A DNA stretch of 64,000 bases, taken from NCBI GenBank assembly GCA_963700195.1, contig CAVOWQ010000031.1, positions 369,955-433,954 on the forward strand, in the 5' to 3' direction. The DNA is from AP-15 sp963700195 (GTDB taxonomy: Bacteria; Pseudomonadota; Alphaproteobacteria; ATCC43930; CGMCC-115725). Made by a program: the position numbers and the translations under genes. Below are positions 8,709 to 18,473 of the stretch, one piece after another. Every line of letters begins with the position of its first letter. Positions within the stretch are counted from its first letter, which is position 1. The notes beneath the pieces were generated by a model. The model saw only the letters and a list, made by a program, of their open reading frames with translations, searched no databases and was not told the origin of the DNA.

Positions 8709-10262
8709 TTACGCCGGCGCGGCCTCGCTGGCGTCGGGCCCGCCGGCATCAGGCCTGGTTTCAGGCCCATTGGTTTCAGAATCGGGCAGGCTCAGCAGAT
8801 CTTGCGGGCTAATCTTGCGCTCTTCGACCTTGGCCAGCTCGACAATGAAGTCGACGACCTTGTCCTCGAAGATCGGGGCCCGCAAATTGCCGACCGCCTC
8901 TGGATTTTGCCTATAAAAATCCAAAACTTGGCGCTCATAACCGGGATGCCGCCGCGCTTCGCGGGTGATCGCTTGGTTGAGCTCGTCCTGGGTCACGGTG
9001 ATATTGTTGCTGCGCCCGACTTCGGCAAGGAGCAACCCTAGCCTGACCCGGCGTTCCGCGATCCTGCGGTAGTCGGCCTTCAAGGCCTCCTCGTCTTCCG
9101 TCGTGCCGGCTTGCTGCTCACCGCCTCCGGCCGGGTCGGCGCCAACCTCGTTCTCCCGTTCCGGCGCCGCTAGCCCGGCCTCGTCGACGGCCTCACCGGC
9201 CGCTGTTTCCGGGCGCTCCGCCGAGGCCGTATCGACAAGCGACTCTTCGCCGGCCTCCGACGCTGCCTCCGAGCTTGTCGCTTCCGGCTCGGCCGCCCTC
9301 GCCTTTTCCGCCTCGTATTGTCGCCAGATGCTGTCGAATTCGAGTTCCACCATGCCCGGCGGGACGACGAAATTATAATTCTGCGCCAGCTTGTCGAGCA
9401 ACGAGCGCTTCAGGCGCAAGCGCGATGCGCCCTCATAGTCGCGCTGCATCTGCCGCCGCACCTCCTGGCGCAGCTCGGCGAGGCTCTCGAGCCCGACGGC
9501 CTTGCCGAGCTCGTCGTCGATGACCAGCGGCAGGCGTTGGCGCACCTCCTTCACATCGACCTCGAACACCGCGTCCTTGCCGGCGAAATCCGGCGCCCCG
9601 TAGTCCTCTGGGAAGGTAACGCGTACGGTTCGGTGCTCGCCGGCGACGGCGCCGATCAGCTGCTCCTCGAAGCCCGGGATGAAGCCGGCGGAGCCCAGCA
9701 CGATCTGACGGTCTTTGCCGCTCGCGCCCGGAATTTCCTGCTCGCCGCTCCGGCCCTCGATATCGACCATAACTATATTGCCGCTCTCGGCCGGGCGCTC
9801 TGCGACCTCGGTTTTGCGCTGCTGCTCGGCGATTCGCTCGACCGCACGGTCTACATCCTCATCGGGCACCTCGACGACGAGCCGCTCGATGTCGAGGTCG
9901 GCAAAGCTCGGTTCCGGGATTTCCGGCAATACCTCGAGGGTCATTTTGTATTCGAGATCGGTCCCCTCGCTGAACGAGACGATATCGACCTTCGGCGGCA
10001 ACGCCGGGCGCAGATTGTGCTCCCGTATCGCGTCAGCGGAAGTTTCCTGCAAGGTGCTCTCCAGCACCTCCCCGCGCACCGAACTACCGAAGCGCTGGCG
10101 CAGGATCTGCATCGGGACCTTGCCCGGACGGAAGCCACGCAGCTGGATCGTCCGGCCGATTTCACCGAGCCGGCTGATGACCTTTTCCTCGAGCTCGCCG
10201 ACCGGGACAACGACGCGGAATTCGCGCTTGAGGCCTTCGGCGCTGGTTTCTGTCACTTGCAT
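8709..10262 (-). CDS. tig: trigger factor with enlarged acidic insertion
   Basis: Trigger factor is a ribosome-associated chaperone and peptidyl-prolyl isomerase. The N-terminal ribosome-binding domain contains the tail signature GFRPGKVPMQILRQRFG (about residues 44-60); a PPIase domain and the helical C-terminal domain follow. At 517 residues it is longer than the usual 430-460 of the family, because an acidic, Ala/Glu-rich low-complexity stretch (roughly residues 318-395) is inserted in the C-terminal domain after FDSIWRQYEAEKARA. A second acidic tail ends the protein. The reading frame is intact. It is first of the tig-clpP-clpX-lon series. Confidence 0.95.
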   Translation of the reverse strand: MQVTETSAEGLKREFRVVVPVGELEEKVISRLGEIGRTIQLRGFRPGKVPMQILRQRFGSSVRGEVLESTLQETSADAIREHNLRPALPPKVDIVSFSEGTDLEYKMTLEVLPEIPEPSFADLDIERLVVEVPDEDVDRAVERIAEQQRKTEVAERPAESGNIVMVDIEGRSGEQEIPGASGKDRQIVLGSAGFIPGFEEQLIGAVAGEHRTVRVTFPEDYGAPDFAGKDAVFEVDVKEVRQRLPLVIDDELGKAVGLESLAELRQEVRRQMQRDYEGASRLRLKRSLLDKLAQNYNFVVPPGMVELEFDSIWRQYEAEKARAAEPEATSSEAASEAGEESLVDTASAERPETAAGEAVDEAGLAAPERENEVGADPAGGGEQQAGTTEDEEALKADYRRIAERRVRLGLLLAEVGRSNNITVTQDELNQAITREARRHPGYERQVLDFYRQNPEAVGNLRAPIFEDKVVDFIVELAKVEERKISPQDLLSLPDSETNGPETRPDAGGPDASEAAPA

Positions 10263-10300
10263 GAAGAAGGGCCTGTGCTCCCAAACAACTCAAAAGATCG

Positions 10301-10385
10301 TGGTGCGGGCGGGGGGATTTGAACCCCCACGATTTCCATCGCTGGAACCTAAATCCAGTGCGTCTGCCAATTCCGCCACGCCCGC
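10301..10385 (-). tRNA. tRNA-Leu (TAG)
   Basis: An 85-base tRNA with a long variable arm on the minus strand. The acceptor GCGGGCG pairs with CGCCCGC, the anticodon loop TTTAGGT gives TAG (Leu), the T-arm contains GGTTCAAATCC, and the 3' CCA is encoded (10301-10303). It lies between tig and the malonyl-CoA decarboxylase gene. Confidence 0.95.
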
Positions 10386-10473
10386 CGCTATTGCTGCCGG
10401 AGCGGCTTTCCGACCCGTCCCGCGACCAGCTCTTAGCACAAACGCTGCAGCCGATATAGCGGCGCTGGCAGGA

Positions 10474-11911
10474 TCAGCCGATGCGCGCGAGATTGCGCAG
10501 CGCAGAGGCCGCGGCGACCCGCCCTTCGCCGCGGTACGCCTCGTGATTGGCCTCGATTTCACCGAGACGGTACAGATAATTGACCATGATGCCGGCGGAT
10601 TGCTGCAGGCCTTTGGCCGAGACATCGCCGAGCCAGTCGAGGCGCTCGACGCGTGCTCCGTTGCTGAGGTGAAAATGAGCCACCGGGTCGAGCGCCCGCC
10701 CGGAGGGAGCCCGTTCCCTGACGAGATAGCGTGCGCACAGCCTCAGCAAGGGTTCACGCAACGCGCCGCCAATTCGCGGGTCGTTGTGCCAGCCCTCCTG
10801 ATCGATCAGCGACAGGAGATCGCCTCCCGGTACCTCCTCGCCCAGCGCCTCGATCGTGGTCCGCTCGGCCGGCAAAAGCATCTCGCCGGCGGCCGACCGG
10901 TCCTGGCGCTCGAGCCAGGCGCGAAAACCCGGTACCGGCGACAAGGTTGCGAAGATCTTGAGGCGCGGCAGCTCGATCGCCAGCGCATCGGCGACACGCT
11001 TGATCAGAAAGTCGCCAAAACTGATGCCCGCCAGCCCGCGCTGGCAATTGGAGATCGAGTAGAAGATCGCCGCATCAGCGGTATGCGGATCGCCGATCGG
11101 GGCCGTCTCGTCGAGCAGTGCATGAACATTGCTCGCCATGCCTGAAACGAGCGCCACCTCGACAAAGATCAGCGGCTCGTCCGGCATGCGCGGATGAAAA
11201 AAGGCAAAGCAGCGGCGGTCGGCGTCGAGCCGGTTCTTCAGATCGGTCCAGCCGCGGATCTCGTGCACCGCCTCGTAGACCATCAGTTTCTCGAGCAATG
11301 CCGCCGGCGATTCCCAGGTGATGCGCTTCAGCTCGAGAAACCCGATGTCGAACCAATTGGCGAGGAGCCGCTTCAGATCCTCCTCGAGCCCGCTCAGCAG
11401 CGAGTCCCGCCGTCCGAGGTCGATCAATTCGGCACGTCGATCGACGAGGAATTTGACACCTTCGGGAAGCGCGTTGAACTGCCGCAGCAGGGTGATGCGC
11501 GGCGGCTCCAAGGCGCCGCGCAAGGCGCGCTCCTCGGCGGTGCGCCGAGCCGGTTCGACGGCCTCGATCAGCGCCTGGCATCGGCGCCGGACCTCGTCGT
11601 GGTCGACATCGAATTCGCGCGCCAGCAGCTGCAGGAAGCGCTCGCGACCGGCCGGGTCGAGAGACAGATAGGTCCGGCCGAGGTCGGCGGCGCGAGCCCG
11701 TGCCGTGACGCCGCCGGCGCGCCCATCCAAGGAGCTCAGCATCTGTTGGTGAAGCCGGCTCGCATCCTCGCCGGGGAGATCGGGGCGCGGCGTCCCGCTC
11801 AGAACCCCGCGCGCAGAATTCGGCGATGTCGCGCCAAGCGCTGCGCAAATTCGTCAGCGTCCGGTCGAACACGCCCTCGAAAAAACCGGCGGGAGCGGGA
11901 TCGGCGGGCAT
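10474..11911 (-). CDS. malonyl-CoA decarboxylase (one frame break)
   Basis: Decarboxylates malonyl-CoA to acetyl-CoA and CO2. Most of the protein reads without interruption: the helical N-terminal domain, then the catalytic acetyltransferase-like domain with KRITWESPAALLEKL, AIFYSISNCQRGLAGISFG and the active-site region DPVAHFHLSNGARVERLDWL. The start MPADPAPAGFFEGVFDRTL at 11911 is in another frame; one extra G in a GGGG run (11805-11808) separates it from the rest, probably a sequencing error. No malonyl-CoA synthetase (matB) or malonate transporter lies beside it, so it may regulate malonyl-CoA level rather than serve malonate use. Confidence 0.9.
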
Positions 11912-11989
11912 GGCAGCTCTACTGCAGTGGTGGTCGCTGAACGAGACGCGAAGGGCTGCGCGGCGTCAATCCAAAAAACACCGGCTTAA

Positions 11990-13498
11990 CTAACGTGTTC
12001 CGTCAATCGCCTCCGGGACCTCAGCGAGCAAATCTTGCAGCACCGGAACAACCGTGTCGATCAGATCCTCGGCAACGAGGCCGAGGCCAAAGCGGCAGGC
12101 GGCCACACCGTGAATCCAGGCGGCAGCAGCGGCGGCCGCGAGCGGCTCCATGCCCTGGGCGAGCAGCCCGAGCACAATCCCGGCGAGCACATCGCCGCTG
12201 CCCGCCGTCGCCAGCTGCGGCGGCGCGTTCGAATTGACCGCGACCCGTCCGTCCGGTGCGGCAATCACGGTGTCGGCACCCTTGAGCAGCACCACCGCAC
12301 CACTCTGCCGCGCCGCACGGCGCGTCCGCTCGGGTCTGTCCCCGACGGCGTCGAACAGGCGGGAAAACTCGCCGGCATGAGGGGTCATCACGCAAGGCGA
12401 GCGGATTGCCGAAAACAACGTATCGGGATCTTCGGCAAACGAGGTCAACGCGTCGGCATCGAGCACCGCGCGCTTGCCGGCACCGAGAATCGCCAATGTC
12501 TTCTCGCGGGTTTCGCCGCCGACCCCGGCGCCCGGGCCGATCAGCGCGGCGTTTCGCCGCTTATCGGCGAGAAACTCCCGGAACGCCGTGATATCGGGGA
12601 CGGGATGGACGATGACGCCGGTCAATGCTGCGGCATAGATCGGGAAAGCAGCCTCCGGGGCGGCGACGGTGACGAGCCCGGCGCCCAGCCGGGCGGCGGC
12701 GCGCGCCGCGAGCCGCGCCGCGCCGGTCATCACCGCGCCGCCGGCGACGAGCGCGTGTCCCCGGGCGTATTTGTGGCTTTCGAGACTCGGCCGGGGAAAG
12801 GCGCCGAGCCACCAGTCTGGGGCATTCTCCACCGTATCCGGCGCGATCCGGTCGAGCACGGTATCGGGGATGCCGATCTGCTCGAGCACCGTCTCGCCGC
12901 AATAGCCGCGTCCCGGCAACAGCAGGTGACCGGGCTTTTTGCGGAAGAAGGTGACTGTGACGGCCGCGCGTGGCGCGATCCCCCGCACCTCGCCGCTCGC
13001 CCCGTCGATGCCGCTCGGGACATCGATCGCGACAACCGGCAGCCGCCGTTCGCCGATCGTCTCGACGACCGCGCGCGCCATGCCCTCGACCGGTCGCGCG
13101 AGACCCGCACCAAAGATGCCGTCGACGACGAGCCTGGCGCCGTCGAGCGCCGCTGGGGCCAGCGGCTCGGCAGCCCCCGTCCAGCGTACCGCAGCCTGCG
13201 CCGCATCGCCGCGCAGCCCCGCGACGGAGCCGAGCAGCGCGAGGCGCACCGGCCAGCCGCGCTCGGCGAGAACGCGCGCCGCGACAAAACCGTCGCCGCC
13301 GTTGTTTCCCGGGCCGCAGAGCACCGCCACCGGCCGCGGCGGCCACCGCTGCGAAATCGCGTCGGCGACCTTGCGGCCGGCATTCTCCATCAGCTCGATG
13401 CCGGAGACGCCGCCCGCGATCGTCAGCCGATCCGCCTCGCCCATCTGCGTCGGGGTCAGAAGCGCGTGCTTGCGCCAGCCTTCGGGGGAGATCGCCAT
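11990..13498 (-). CDS. nnrD: bifunctional NAD(P)HX epimerase / ADP-dependent NAD(P)HX dehydratase
   Basis: This enzyme repairs hydrated, damaged NADH and NADPH. The N-terminal YjeF-type epimerase domain has ELMENAGRKVADAI and the phosphate-binding LCGPGNNGGDGFVAARVL. The C-terminal ribokinase-like dehydratase domain has the AGRGHALVAGG-like segment, VLDADALTSFAEDP, VMTPHAGEFSRLF and the ADP-site motif LATAGSGDVLAGIVLGL. I chose ATG 13498 (MAISPEGWRKHALLTP), giving 502 residues; another in-frame ATG at 13573 would lie against tRNA-His. The reading frame is intact. Confidence 0.93.
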   Translation of the reverse strand: MAISPEGWRKHALLTPTQMGEADRLTIAGGVSGIELMENAGRKVADAISQRWPPRPVAVLCGPGNNGGDGFVAARVLAERGWPVRLALLGSVAGLRGDAAQAAVRWTGAAEPLAPAALDGARLVVDGIFGAGLARPVEGMARAVVETIGERRLPVVAIDVPSGIDGASGEVRGIAPRAAVTVTFFRKKPGHLLLPGRGYCGETVLEQIGIPDTVLDRIAPDTVENAPDWWLGAFPRPSLESHKYARGHALVAGGAVMTGAARLAARAAARLGAGLVTVAAPEAAFPIYAAALTGVIVHPVPDITAFREFLADKRRNAALIGPGAGVGGETREKTLAILGAGKRAVLDADALTSFAEDPDTLFSAIRSPCVMTPHAGEFSRLFDAVGDRPERTRRAARQSGAVVLLKGADTVIAAPDGRVAVNSNAPPQLATAGSGDVLAGIVLGLLAQGMEPLAAAAAAAWIHGVAACRFGLGLVAEDLIDTVVPVLQDLLAEVPEAIDGTR

Positions 13499-13580
13499 CG
13501 GCGAGATGTGGGAAGCATGCAATCCGCGCGGAAGCCCGAGCTTGACCTCCCCCCCGCGAATCGTTACCTCCACCGCGGAC

Positions 13581-13658
13581 GGCGGGTGTAGCTCAGTTGG
13601 TTAGAGCGCCAGATTGTGGATCTGGATGTCGTCGGTTCAAATCCGATCACTCGCCCCA
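13581..13658 (+). tRNA. tRNA-His (GTG)
   Basis: Plus-strand cloverleaf with the extra 5' G typical of tRNA-His: an 8-pair acceptor GGCGGGTG/CACTCGCC, D-arm TAGCTCAGTTGGTTAGAGC, anticodon loop containing GTG (His), T-arm CGGTTCAAATCCG and an encoded CCA. It is divergent from the NAD(P)HX repair gene. Confidence 0.95.
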
Positions 13659-13879
13659 ATTTGTTTCCAAACCTTACAGGCGAGGCTTCGAGGTCCGAAG
13701 CCCAAGCCAACAACCAAATAACAACCAAGTTCGATTCGAGGTGATTTTCACGACGATATGCCGAAAGGTACGAAGAGGAAATGTTGATCCACCCAAAAAC
13801 ACAGGACGCGCCGGTCGATATTGTTATGTCAAAATTGTTATGTCAAAACCGTATTGGCCATCTTGGGCGAGGATGAAGG

Positions 13880-14296
13880 GACTGTGCCAGCGCGGGCTGA
13901 TCGTGGCATCAGGCCGCTCGGCTTATCGACCTGAAACGACCGAGTAAGTTGAGCCGACTGGCGGCCGCGCTCGACGCATTGGGCTGCACGATCGAGATTG
14001 CGATCGGCGACGGGGCCACAGAAGAGCGCCCTCCCATGGCCGAAGCGGGGCTAGCCGAAGACGACCAGCTTCTTCTGGCCGCGGAGACACTTTTCACCCG
14101 TTTAACCGCCGAATTCAGCCCCGAACGCCTCCGCAGGCTCAGCCGCGGTGAACTCGCCAAACTCGTCGACGCGGCAGTGCAGACCTACCCGGTCGCCCGA
14201 CGAGATTTGATTGCCGCATTGGCCAAAGGCCTCCTCCATCGACAGCCGCAACCCGAAAAAGAGGAAGGCAGTTCGCCGCGGCGGGCAACCGCGTAA
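13880..14296 (+). CDS. hypothetical protein with degraded XRE-like N-terminus
   Basis: A 115-codon frame (TTG at 13949 to 14296). Upstream in the same frame the reading WHQAARLIDLKRPSKLSRL, followed by LAAALDALGCTIEIAIG, resembles the end of a Cro/C1-type helix-turn-helix antitoxin domain. A stop codon interrupts it near 13897, so the N-terminus is lost. The second half (LLLAAETLFTRLTAEFSPER, LRRLSRGELAKLVDAAVQTY) is helical and not recognised. The region 13659-13880 before it holds nothing I can identify and is less GC-rich than its surroundings. This is possibly a relic of a toxin-antitoxin regulator. Confidence 0.35.
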
Positions 14297-14339
14297 TCTG
14301 AGCCGCGGGAATATCGGCGGCGACGAGCGCCCAGCTTGG

Positions 14340-15213
14340 TTACTCGGCAACCGGCGCGCAGCGGAAGCCGTCGTCCCAGCGCTTGATGTGTCCGACCGAG
14401 GGCGACGGGAAGTGCATCGTGCAGCACAAGGTGGCGGTGTCGCAGTAGCGTTCGAGAAACGCGCGGCGGGTAGCCGAGGCCTGCTTCTGGTCGTAATCGA
14501 CCCGCATGACGAGATCCGGATAGCGCGCCTGGATCGGCGAGTGGATCAGATCGCCGGTAAACACGGCCTGGTCACCGCGGCGCCCGGCGCAGACCGCGAA
14601 GTGATCGGGTGTGTGACCGGGGGTCGGAGTCAGCCGAATATGGTCATCGACGGCATGGTCGCTGGTGACGAGCTCGGCCTTTTTGGCGTCGATGATCGGC
14701 AGAACGCTGTCCCGCATCGGGTCGAGCGGCGTCTCGCGATCGACGCCCTCCCAATATTCGAATTCTTTTTTGGAGAAGAGATATTTGGCATTGGGAAAGG
14801 TCGGGACCCAGCGGCCATTCTCCAGACGCGTATTCCACCCGACATGGTCGCCGTGCAGATGCGTGCACATGACGATGTCGATATCGTCGACGGTGACGCC
14901 GGCCGCGTTCAGCGCCTGCATCCAGTTGCTGTCGCTCTTGCGGTGCCAGGTCGGGCGATGCGGAAAAGACTTGTCGTTGCCGATGCAGGCATCCACCAGA
15001 ATGGTGTGGTGCGGCGTCTTGACGACATAGGACTGGAAGCACAGTACCGCCATGCCAGCCGAGTTGAGCGCCGCCGGCACCATCCACGATCGGTTCTCAT
15101 CCAAAAGTTCCCGGCTCGAGGCTCGGCAGGAACTCCAGGATCGGTGTGAACCCCGCCTCCTGCTCGACGATCCGGTGGATCGTCATGTCGTTGACCGTAA
15201 AGCTCGTGCGCAT
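14340..15213 (-). CDS. MBL-fold metallo-hydrolase (lactonase-like; one frame break)
   Basis: A zinc-dependent hydrolase of the metallo-beta-lactamase fold, closest in pattern to N-acyl-homoserine-lactonase-type enzymes. The metal motif HxHxDH is seen in MCTHLHGDHVGW, with further ligands in PTPGHTPDHF and FTGDLIHSP. The main frame starts at 15104, but the true N-terminus (ATG 15213, MRTSFTVNDMTIHRIVEQE) is in another frame, joined at a TTTT run near 15110. The substrate is unknown; quorum-signal lactonase activity is only one possibility. Confidence 0.8.
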
Positions 15214-15237
15214 GGTGCCGGTCCTCCGCAAAATCAT

Positions 15238-15955
15238 TTACCCGAGCGTAGCGGCGCACCGGCGGCAGGGCAAACGGAAACGGCCGCGCCGATCCGCCGC
15301 CAATCCCGCGAGCTGCTGCGGCCACGGCCGGTTGATGACCCCGAGCGGACCGCAATGGCCGACGGCAAATACCCGGGTGCCGTCCCCGGCGAGCCAATCG
15401 GAGCCGGCTGCGTGCGAAATCTGCCGCGGCGCAGTCATGCAGCGCAAAGACGACGCGAACGGCGCGCCATCCGGCGTTGCCCATCCCGACGACGACCGGC
15501 GGCCTCAGAAAGGCAATGAGCGGCCGCAGATGTTGCTCGGAGCAAGCGTCCACCCAGCTCGCCAGAATGGGCGCATTCATCGCCCCTTCTTTGATGCAGA
15601 GGATGGAGTTGGTCAGAAAGACGGGGGCGCCGCGGTCGCGCTGCGAAGGGTGCTCTACCGCTATGCCGGCCGCAGTCAGCAGCCGGTAGAGATTTTCGTT
15701 CGTCTTGTTGTTCGGCTCGTCGCGCCCGCGGCAGCGGACGAAATAGCCGACATTGCCGAAATCCTGGCCGACGACGAGAAGCTTTGGGCTTCGGTGGCCG
15801 AGCCATTGCTCCCAGTGGCTGACGACATCGGGGTCGAAGTCGAATTCGGCGCAGCTCCTGATCTTGCCGGGGTTGCGCTCGACGCAGATGCGGCAAGCCT
15901 TGCGCGCCGCTATGAGCGCGTCAAATTCGGTCAGGTGCGGCCAATGCCCGGACAC
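15238..15955 (-). CDS. uracil-DNA glycosylase-like protein (one frame break)
   Basis: A uracil-DNA-glycosylase superfamily fold. The N-terminal region has CRICVERNPGKI, the active-site-type loop VVGQDFGNVGYF, then FLTNSILCIKEGAMNAPI and VVVGMGNAGWRAV. The C-terminal HCGPLGVINRPWPQQ carries the motif-2-type His and continues in the next frame after a break near 15430. The protein belongs to the less-studied family members and DNA-repair activity is not shown. It overlaps the start of chaC by 35 bases on the same strand. Confidence 0.7.
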
Positions 15956-16481
15956 GCTCGGCGAGACGGCGAAGCGGACGATCCAAAAAGCCGAGCTGTT
16001 CCAGGTGCCGCAGCGTGTTTTCGAAATAATCGCGGCACGTGCCGCGGCGGCCGGCCGCGCCGAGTATCATGCGGGCCGCCTCGTCGAGCGGCAACTTGCC
16101 GGCGTAATCCGCGCAGCTGTGGAGCGCGGTAAACGCAAGTGCCTGCCGTCTGCCGTTTGCGGTTTGCACCCGCAGCAGCCGCGCTGCGTAGACCGCGCGG
16201 CCACTCATCTCGCGGTGCCATATCCGTTCGAGCGCCTCCATCGGCAACCGAAGCGCCGCACCGCGGCAGGAGCCGCCGCGATCGAGCCCGAGGGTCAGTC
16301 CGGGATTTGCTGCCGTACCGCGGTAATCGTAGGAAAACAGACAGAAGCTGCGGTGATATCCATACAGCAAGGCTGGTTCCGTTGCGGCAGCACGCAACTC
16401 TGTATCCCACAGCAGCGAGCCGTAGGCGAATACCCAAAGCGGTTCTCTGCCGTCGCCTAATGCTGCGATCTCCGCCGGCAT
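15921..16481 (-). CDS. chaC: gamma-glutamylcyclotransferase, ChaC family
   Basis: The ChaC family splits glutathione to 5-oxoproline and Cys-Gly. The start MPAEIAALGDGREPLWVFAY at 16481 is followed by the substrate-binding loop YGSLLW; later comes YRGTAANPGLTLGLDRGGSC. The Glu general base is expected in the region around NGRRQALAFTALHS. The protein has 186 residues, normal for the family. The upstream codons in the same frame run through intergenic palindromic repeats, which supports the chosen start. The 3' end overlaps the glycosylase-like gene. The reading frame is intact. Confidence 0.85.
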   Translation of the reverse strand: MPAEIAALGDGREPLWVFAYGSLLWDTELRAAATEPALLYGYHRSFCLFSYDYRGTAANPGLTLGLDRGGSCRGAALRLPMEALERIWHREMSGRAVYAARLLRVQTANGRRQALAFTALHSCADYAGKLPLDEAARMILGAAGRRGTCRDYFENTLRHLEQLGFLDRPLRRLAERVRALAAPDRI

Positions 16482-16509
16482 CGGCGGCGCCGGAGTTTCG
16501 CCCAGTGCT

Positions 16510-16690
16510 CTCCCTCTCCGCCCCTCGGGGCGGAGAGGATCGGGGTGAGGTGGGGGAGCAGGCGTTTCGAACAACGGCCGGCCCACCTCACCCTCCCGGC
16601 CCCCACGGATCAAGTCCGTGGGCCGAAGGCTCACGCCGCGACCGGGCCCCTCTCCCCCCACAAGGGAGCGGAGAGGGGACATGGGCGGCT
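16510..16690. repeat. cluster of intergenic palindromic repeats
   Basis: Two palindromes of the CCCTCTCC...GGAGAGGG family (around 16510-16540 and 16650-16680) flank a different hairpin, CACGGATCAAGTCCGTG (16604-16620). The same families recur at many intergenic sites in this window. No gene lies here. Confidence 0.8.
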
Positions 16691-16715
16691 TAACACGAAC
16701 CAATTCGGCTGGCCT

Positions 16716-17787
16716 TTATGCGAAGGCGCGGCGAATGCGGCCCCAATCCTCGATCGCGTGTTCCTGGCCGGGCACGATTTGGAGCGCGATCTCCCTGTAG
16801 CCGGCGTCGGCCAATGCCGCAATGCGCTCCTTCAGCTCCCTTTCGATCGCCGTGAAGGTCGTGCGCCGGATCAATTCGGCGGTGACGAACGGCCGCTCCT
16901 CGGGCTTGACGAACATCAGATGGCCGCGGTGGTTTTCGAGATAATGGGCGCCCTGCGGCGTGAATTTGCGTGCCAGCTCGACGTAGCCCGCCACGCTCTC
17001 GGCGACCGCGGGCGGCATCGGCGCCATCATCGGCAACCCCGCCAGCGCGGCGTCGGCCGCGCGGTGCAACAGCATCGCCGCGCGCGGCCCGGCCTGCGCG
17101 ACGGCGCGCGGCGAGTCGGCGGGCTCGCCCTCTTCCAATATCGCGCCGCCGGTCAACACCACGGCATCAAGCCGCTCCCCATCGTGCCCGGCGGCCCGCC
17201 AGCGCTGCCCCATGTCGGCCATTGCGGCGATGCCGCCATCGACATCGCCGGCCGTGGCGATCCAGCCGGCGCCCAGCTTCGCGGTCAAGCTGCGCGCCTG
17301 CGGGCCGGAGGCCGCGATGTAAAGCGGAATCGGGTCACGCGTGTTGATCAGCCCGAGTTCCGGGTTCAACAGCCGGATCAGCCGCTTTTTGCTTTCGATT
17401 TCGGCCTCGACCGTCTCCCCGCGCAACAGCGCCATGACGACGCGGACATACTCTCCAAGATCCGCCAGTTTGACCGCGCCGAGCCCCATCGCCCGCCGCC
17501 CGGTAAACCCGGTGCCAACCCCGAAATCGATCCGCCCCGGCGCCAATTTGTTCAGCGAGGCGAACGCATTCGCGGTAACCGGGGCGATGCGGTTCGATGG
17601 GATCAATACGCCGGTGGCGAGGCGGATCCTTTTCGTCTTGATCGCCGCCGCAGCCATCGCGACAAACGGGTCGGCGCTCAGCATCTGCGTGTCGTAGAAC
17701 CAGGCGCGCGCAAACCCCAGCTCCTCGGCCCGCCGCACCACCCGCCAGCGAATCGGAGTCGGTGGGAATGGCAATCCCGAATTGCAT
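16716..17787 (-). CDS. LLM-class flavin-dependent oxidoreductase (one frame break)
   Basis: A luciferase-like (TIM-barrel) flavin or F420 oxidoreductase. Landmarks are WRVVRRAEELGFARAWFYDT, TGVLIPSNRIAPVTANAFAS, FGVGTGFTGRRAMG, PLYIAASGPQARSLTAKLGA and the C-terminal EIALQIVPGQEHAIEDW. The natural start MQFGIAIPTDSDS at 17787 is separated from the rest by one extra base near 17748. The length of about 356 residues fits the family. Substrate and cofactor cannot be deduced; flavin and F420 are both possible. Confidence 0.85.
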
Positions 17788-17808
17788 AGTAATCTCCCGG
17801 CGAGTAGC

Positions 17809-17927
17809 GGGGCCCTCACCCTAACCCTCTCCCCGCAAGCGGGGCGAGGGAAGAGTGCCGGTATTTCCCTCGCCCGGTTTGCGGGGAGAGGGAGGGACCC
17901 GCGACGCGGGAGGGTGAGGGGTGTTTC
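17809..17927. repeat. intergenic palindromic repeat pair
   Basis: Two facing copies of the CCCTCACCCTAACCCTCTCC / GGGGAGAGGGAGGG type repeat with inner stems CCCCGCAAGCGGGG and CGCGACGCGGG. They lie between the LLM oxidoreductase start and the rpsI stop. They could act as a transcription stop or RNA stabiliser, but this is inferred from structure only. Confidence 0.8.
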
Positions 17928-17931
17928 GGTA

Positions 17932-18471
17932 TCAGCGCTTCGAGAATTGGAAGCTGCGGCGGGCTTTGGCTTTGCCGTATTTCTTGCGCTCGACGACGCG
18001 GCTGTCGCGGGTGAGAAAGCCCTGGCTCTTCAATAACGGGCGCAGGCCCGGCTCGTAGCGGGTCAGCGCCTGGCTGATGCCGTGGCGCACCGCGCCGGCC
18101 TGGCCGGAGAGGCCGCCGCCCTTGACCGTGCACCACACATCGAACTGGCCGAGCCGGTTGGCCGCCACGAGCGGCTGGTTGATCAGCATGCGCAGCACCG
18201 GCCGCGCGAAATAGACCGGGCTCTCGCGGCCGTTGACGTCGATCCGGCCGGCGCCGGGCTTGATCCATACCCGCGCCACGGCGTTCTTGCGCTTGCCGGT
18301 TGCATAGGAGCGGCCGAGGGCGTCGATCTGCGGCTTGACGTCGTCGGGGACGGATGTGGTTGGAACGGGCGCCGCGGGCGCGGTGCGCGCCTGCTGCAAT
18401 GCCTGGCGCAGGCTCCCCAGGCCCTGAAAGGTCTGCGGGCGTTGCGAGCTCGGGGGGTCGTTGTCGGCCAT
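17932..18471 (-). CDS. rpsI: 30S ribosomal protein S9
   Basis: S9, 179 residues. The conserved domain starts at SYATGKRKNAVARVWIKPG and includes INQPLVAANRLGQFDVWCTV and VKGGGLSGQAGAVRHGISQA. The C-terminal basic tail ends in RRSFQFSKR and reaches the P-site tRNA. An N-terminal extension of about 50 residues rich in Pro/Gln/Ala precedes the domain, as in other alphaproteobacteria. ATG 18471 lies two bases after the rplM stop, so the genes are co-translated. Confidence 0.97.
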   Translation of the reverse strand: MADNDPPSSQRPQTFQGLGSLRQALQQARTAPAAPVPTTSVPDDVKPQIDALGRSYATGKRKNAVARVWIKPGAGRIDVNGRESPVYFARPVLRMLINQPLVAANRLGQFDVWCTVKGGGLSGQAGAVRHGISQALTRYEPGLRPLLKSQGFLTRDSRVVERKKYGKAKARRSFQFSKR

Positions 18472-18473
18472 GT

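Noticed and set aside
12035..13591. A 518-codon open frame antisense to the NAD(P)HX repair gene
   Set aside because: Arg/His/Asp-rich composition typical of an antisense shadow; the minus strand carries all known motifs and tRNA-His overlaps its end.
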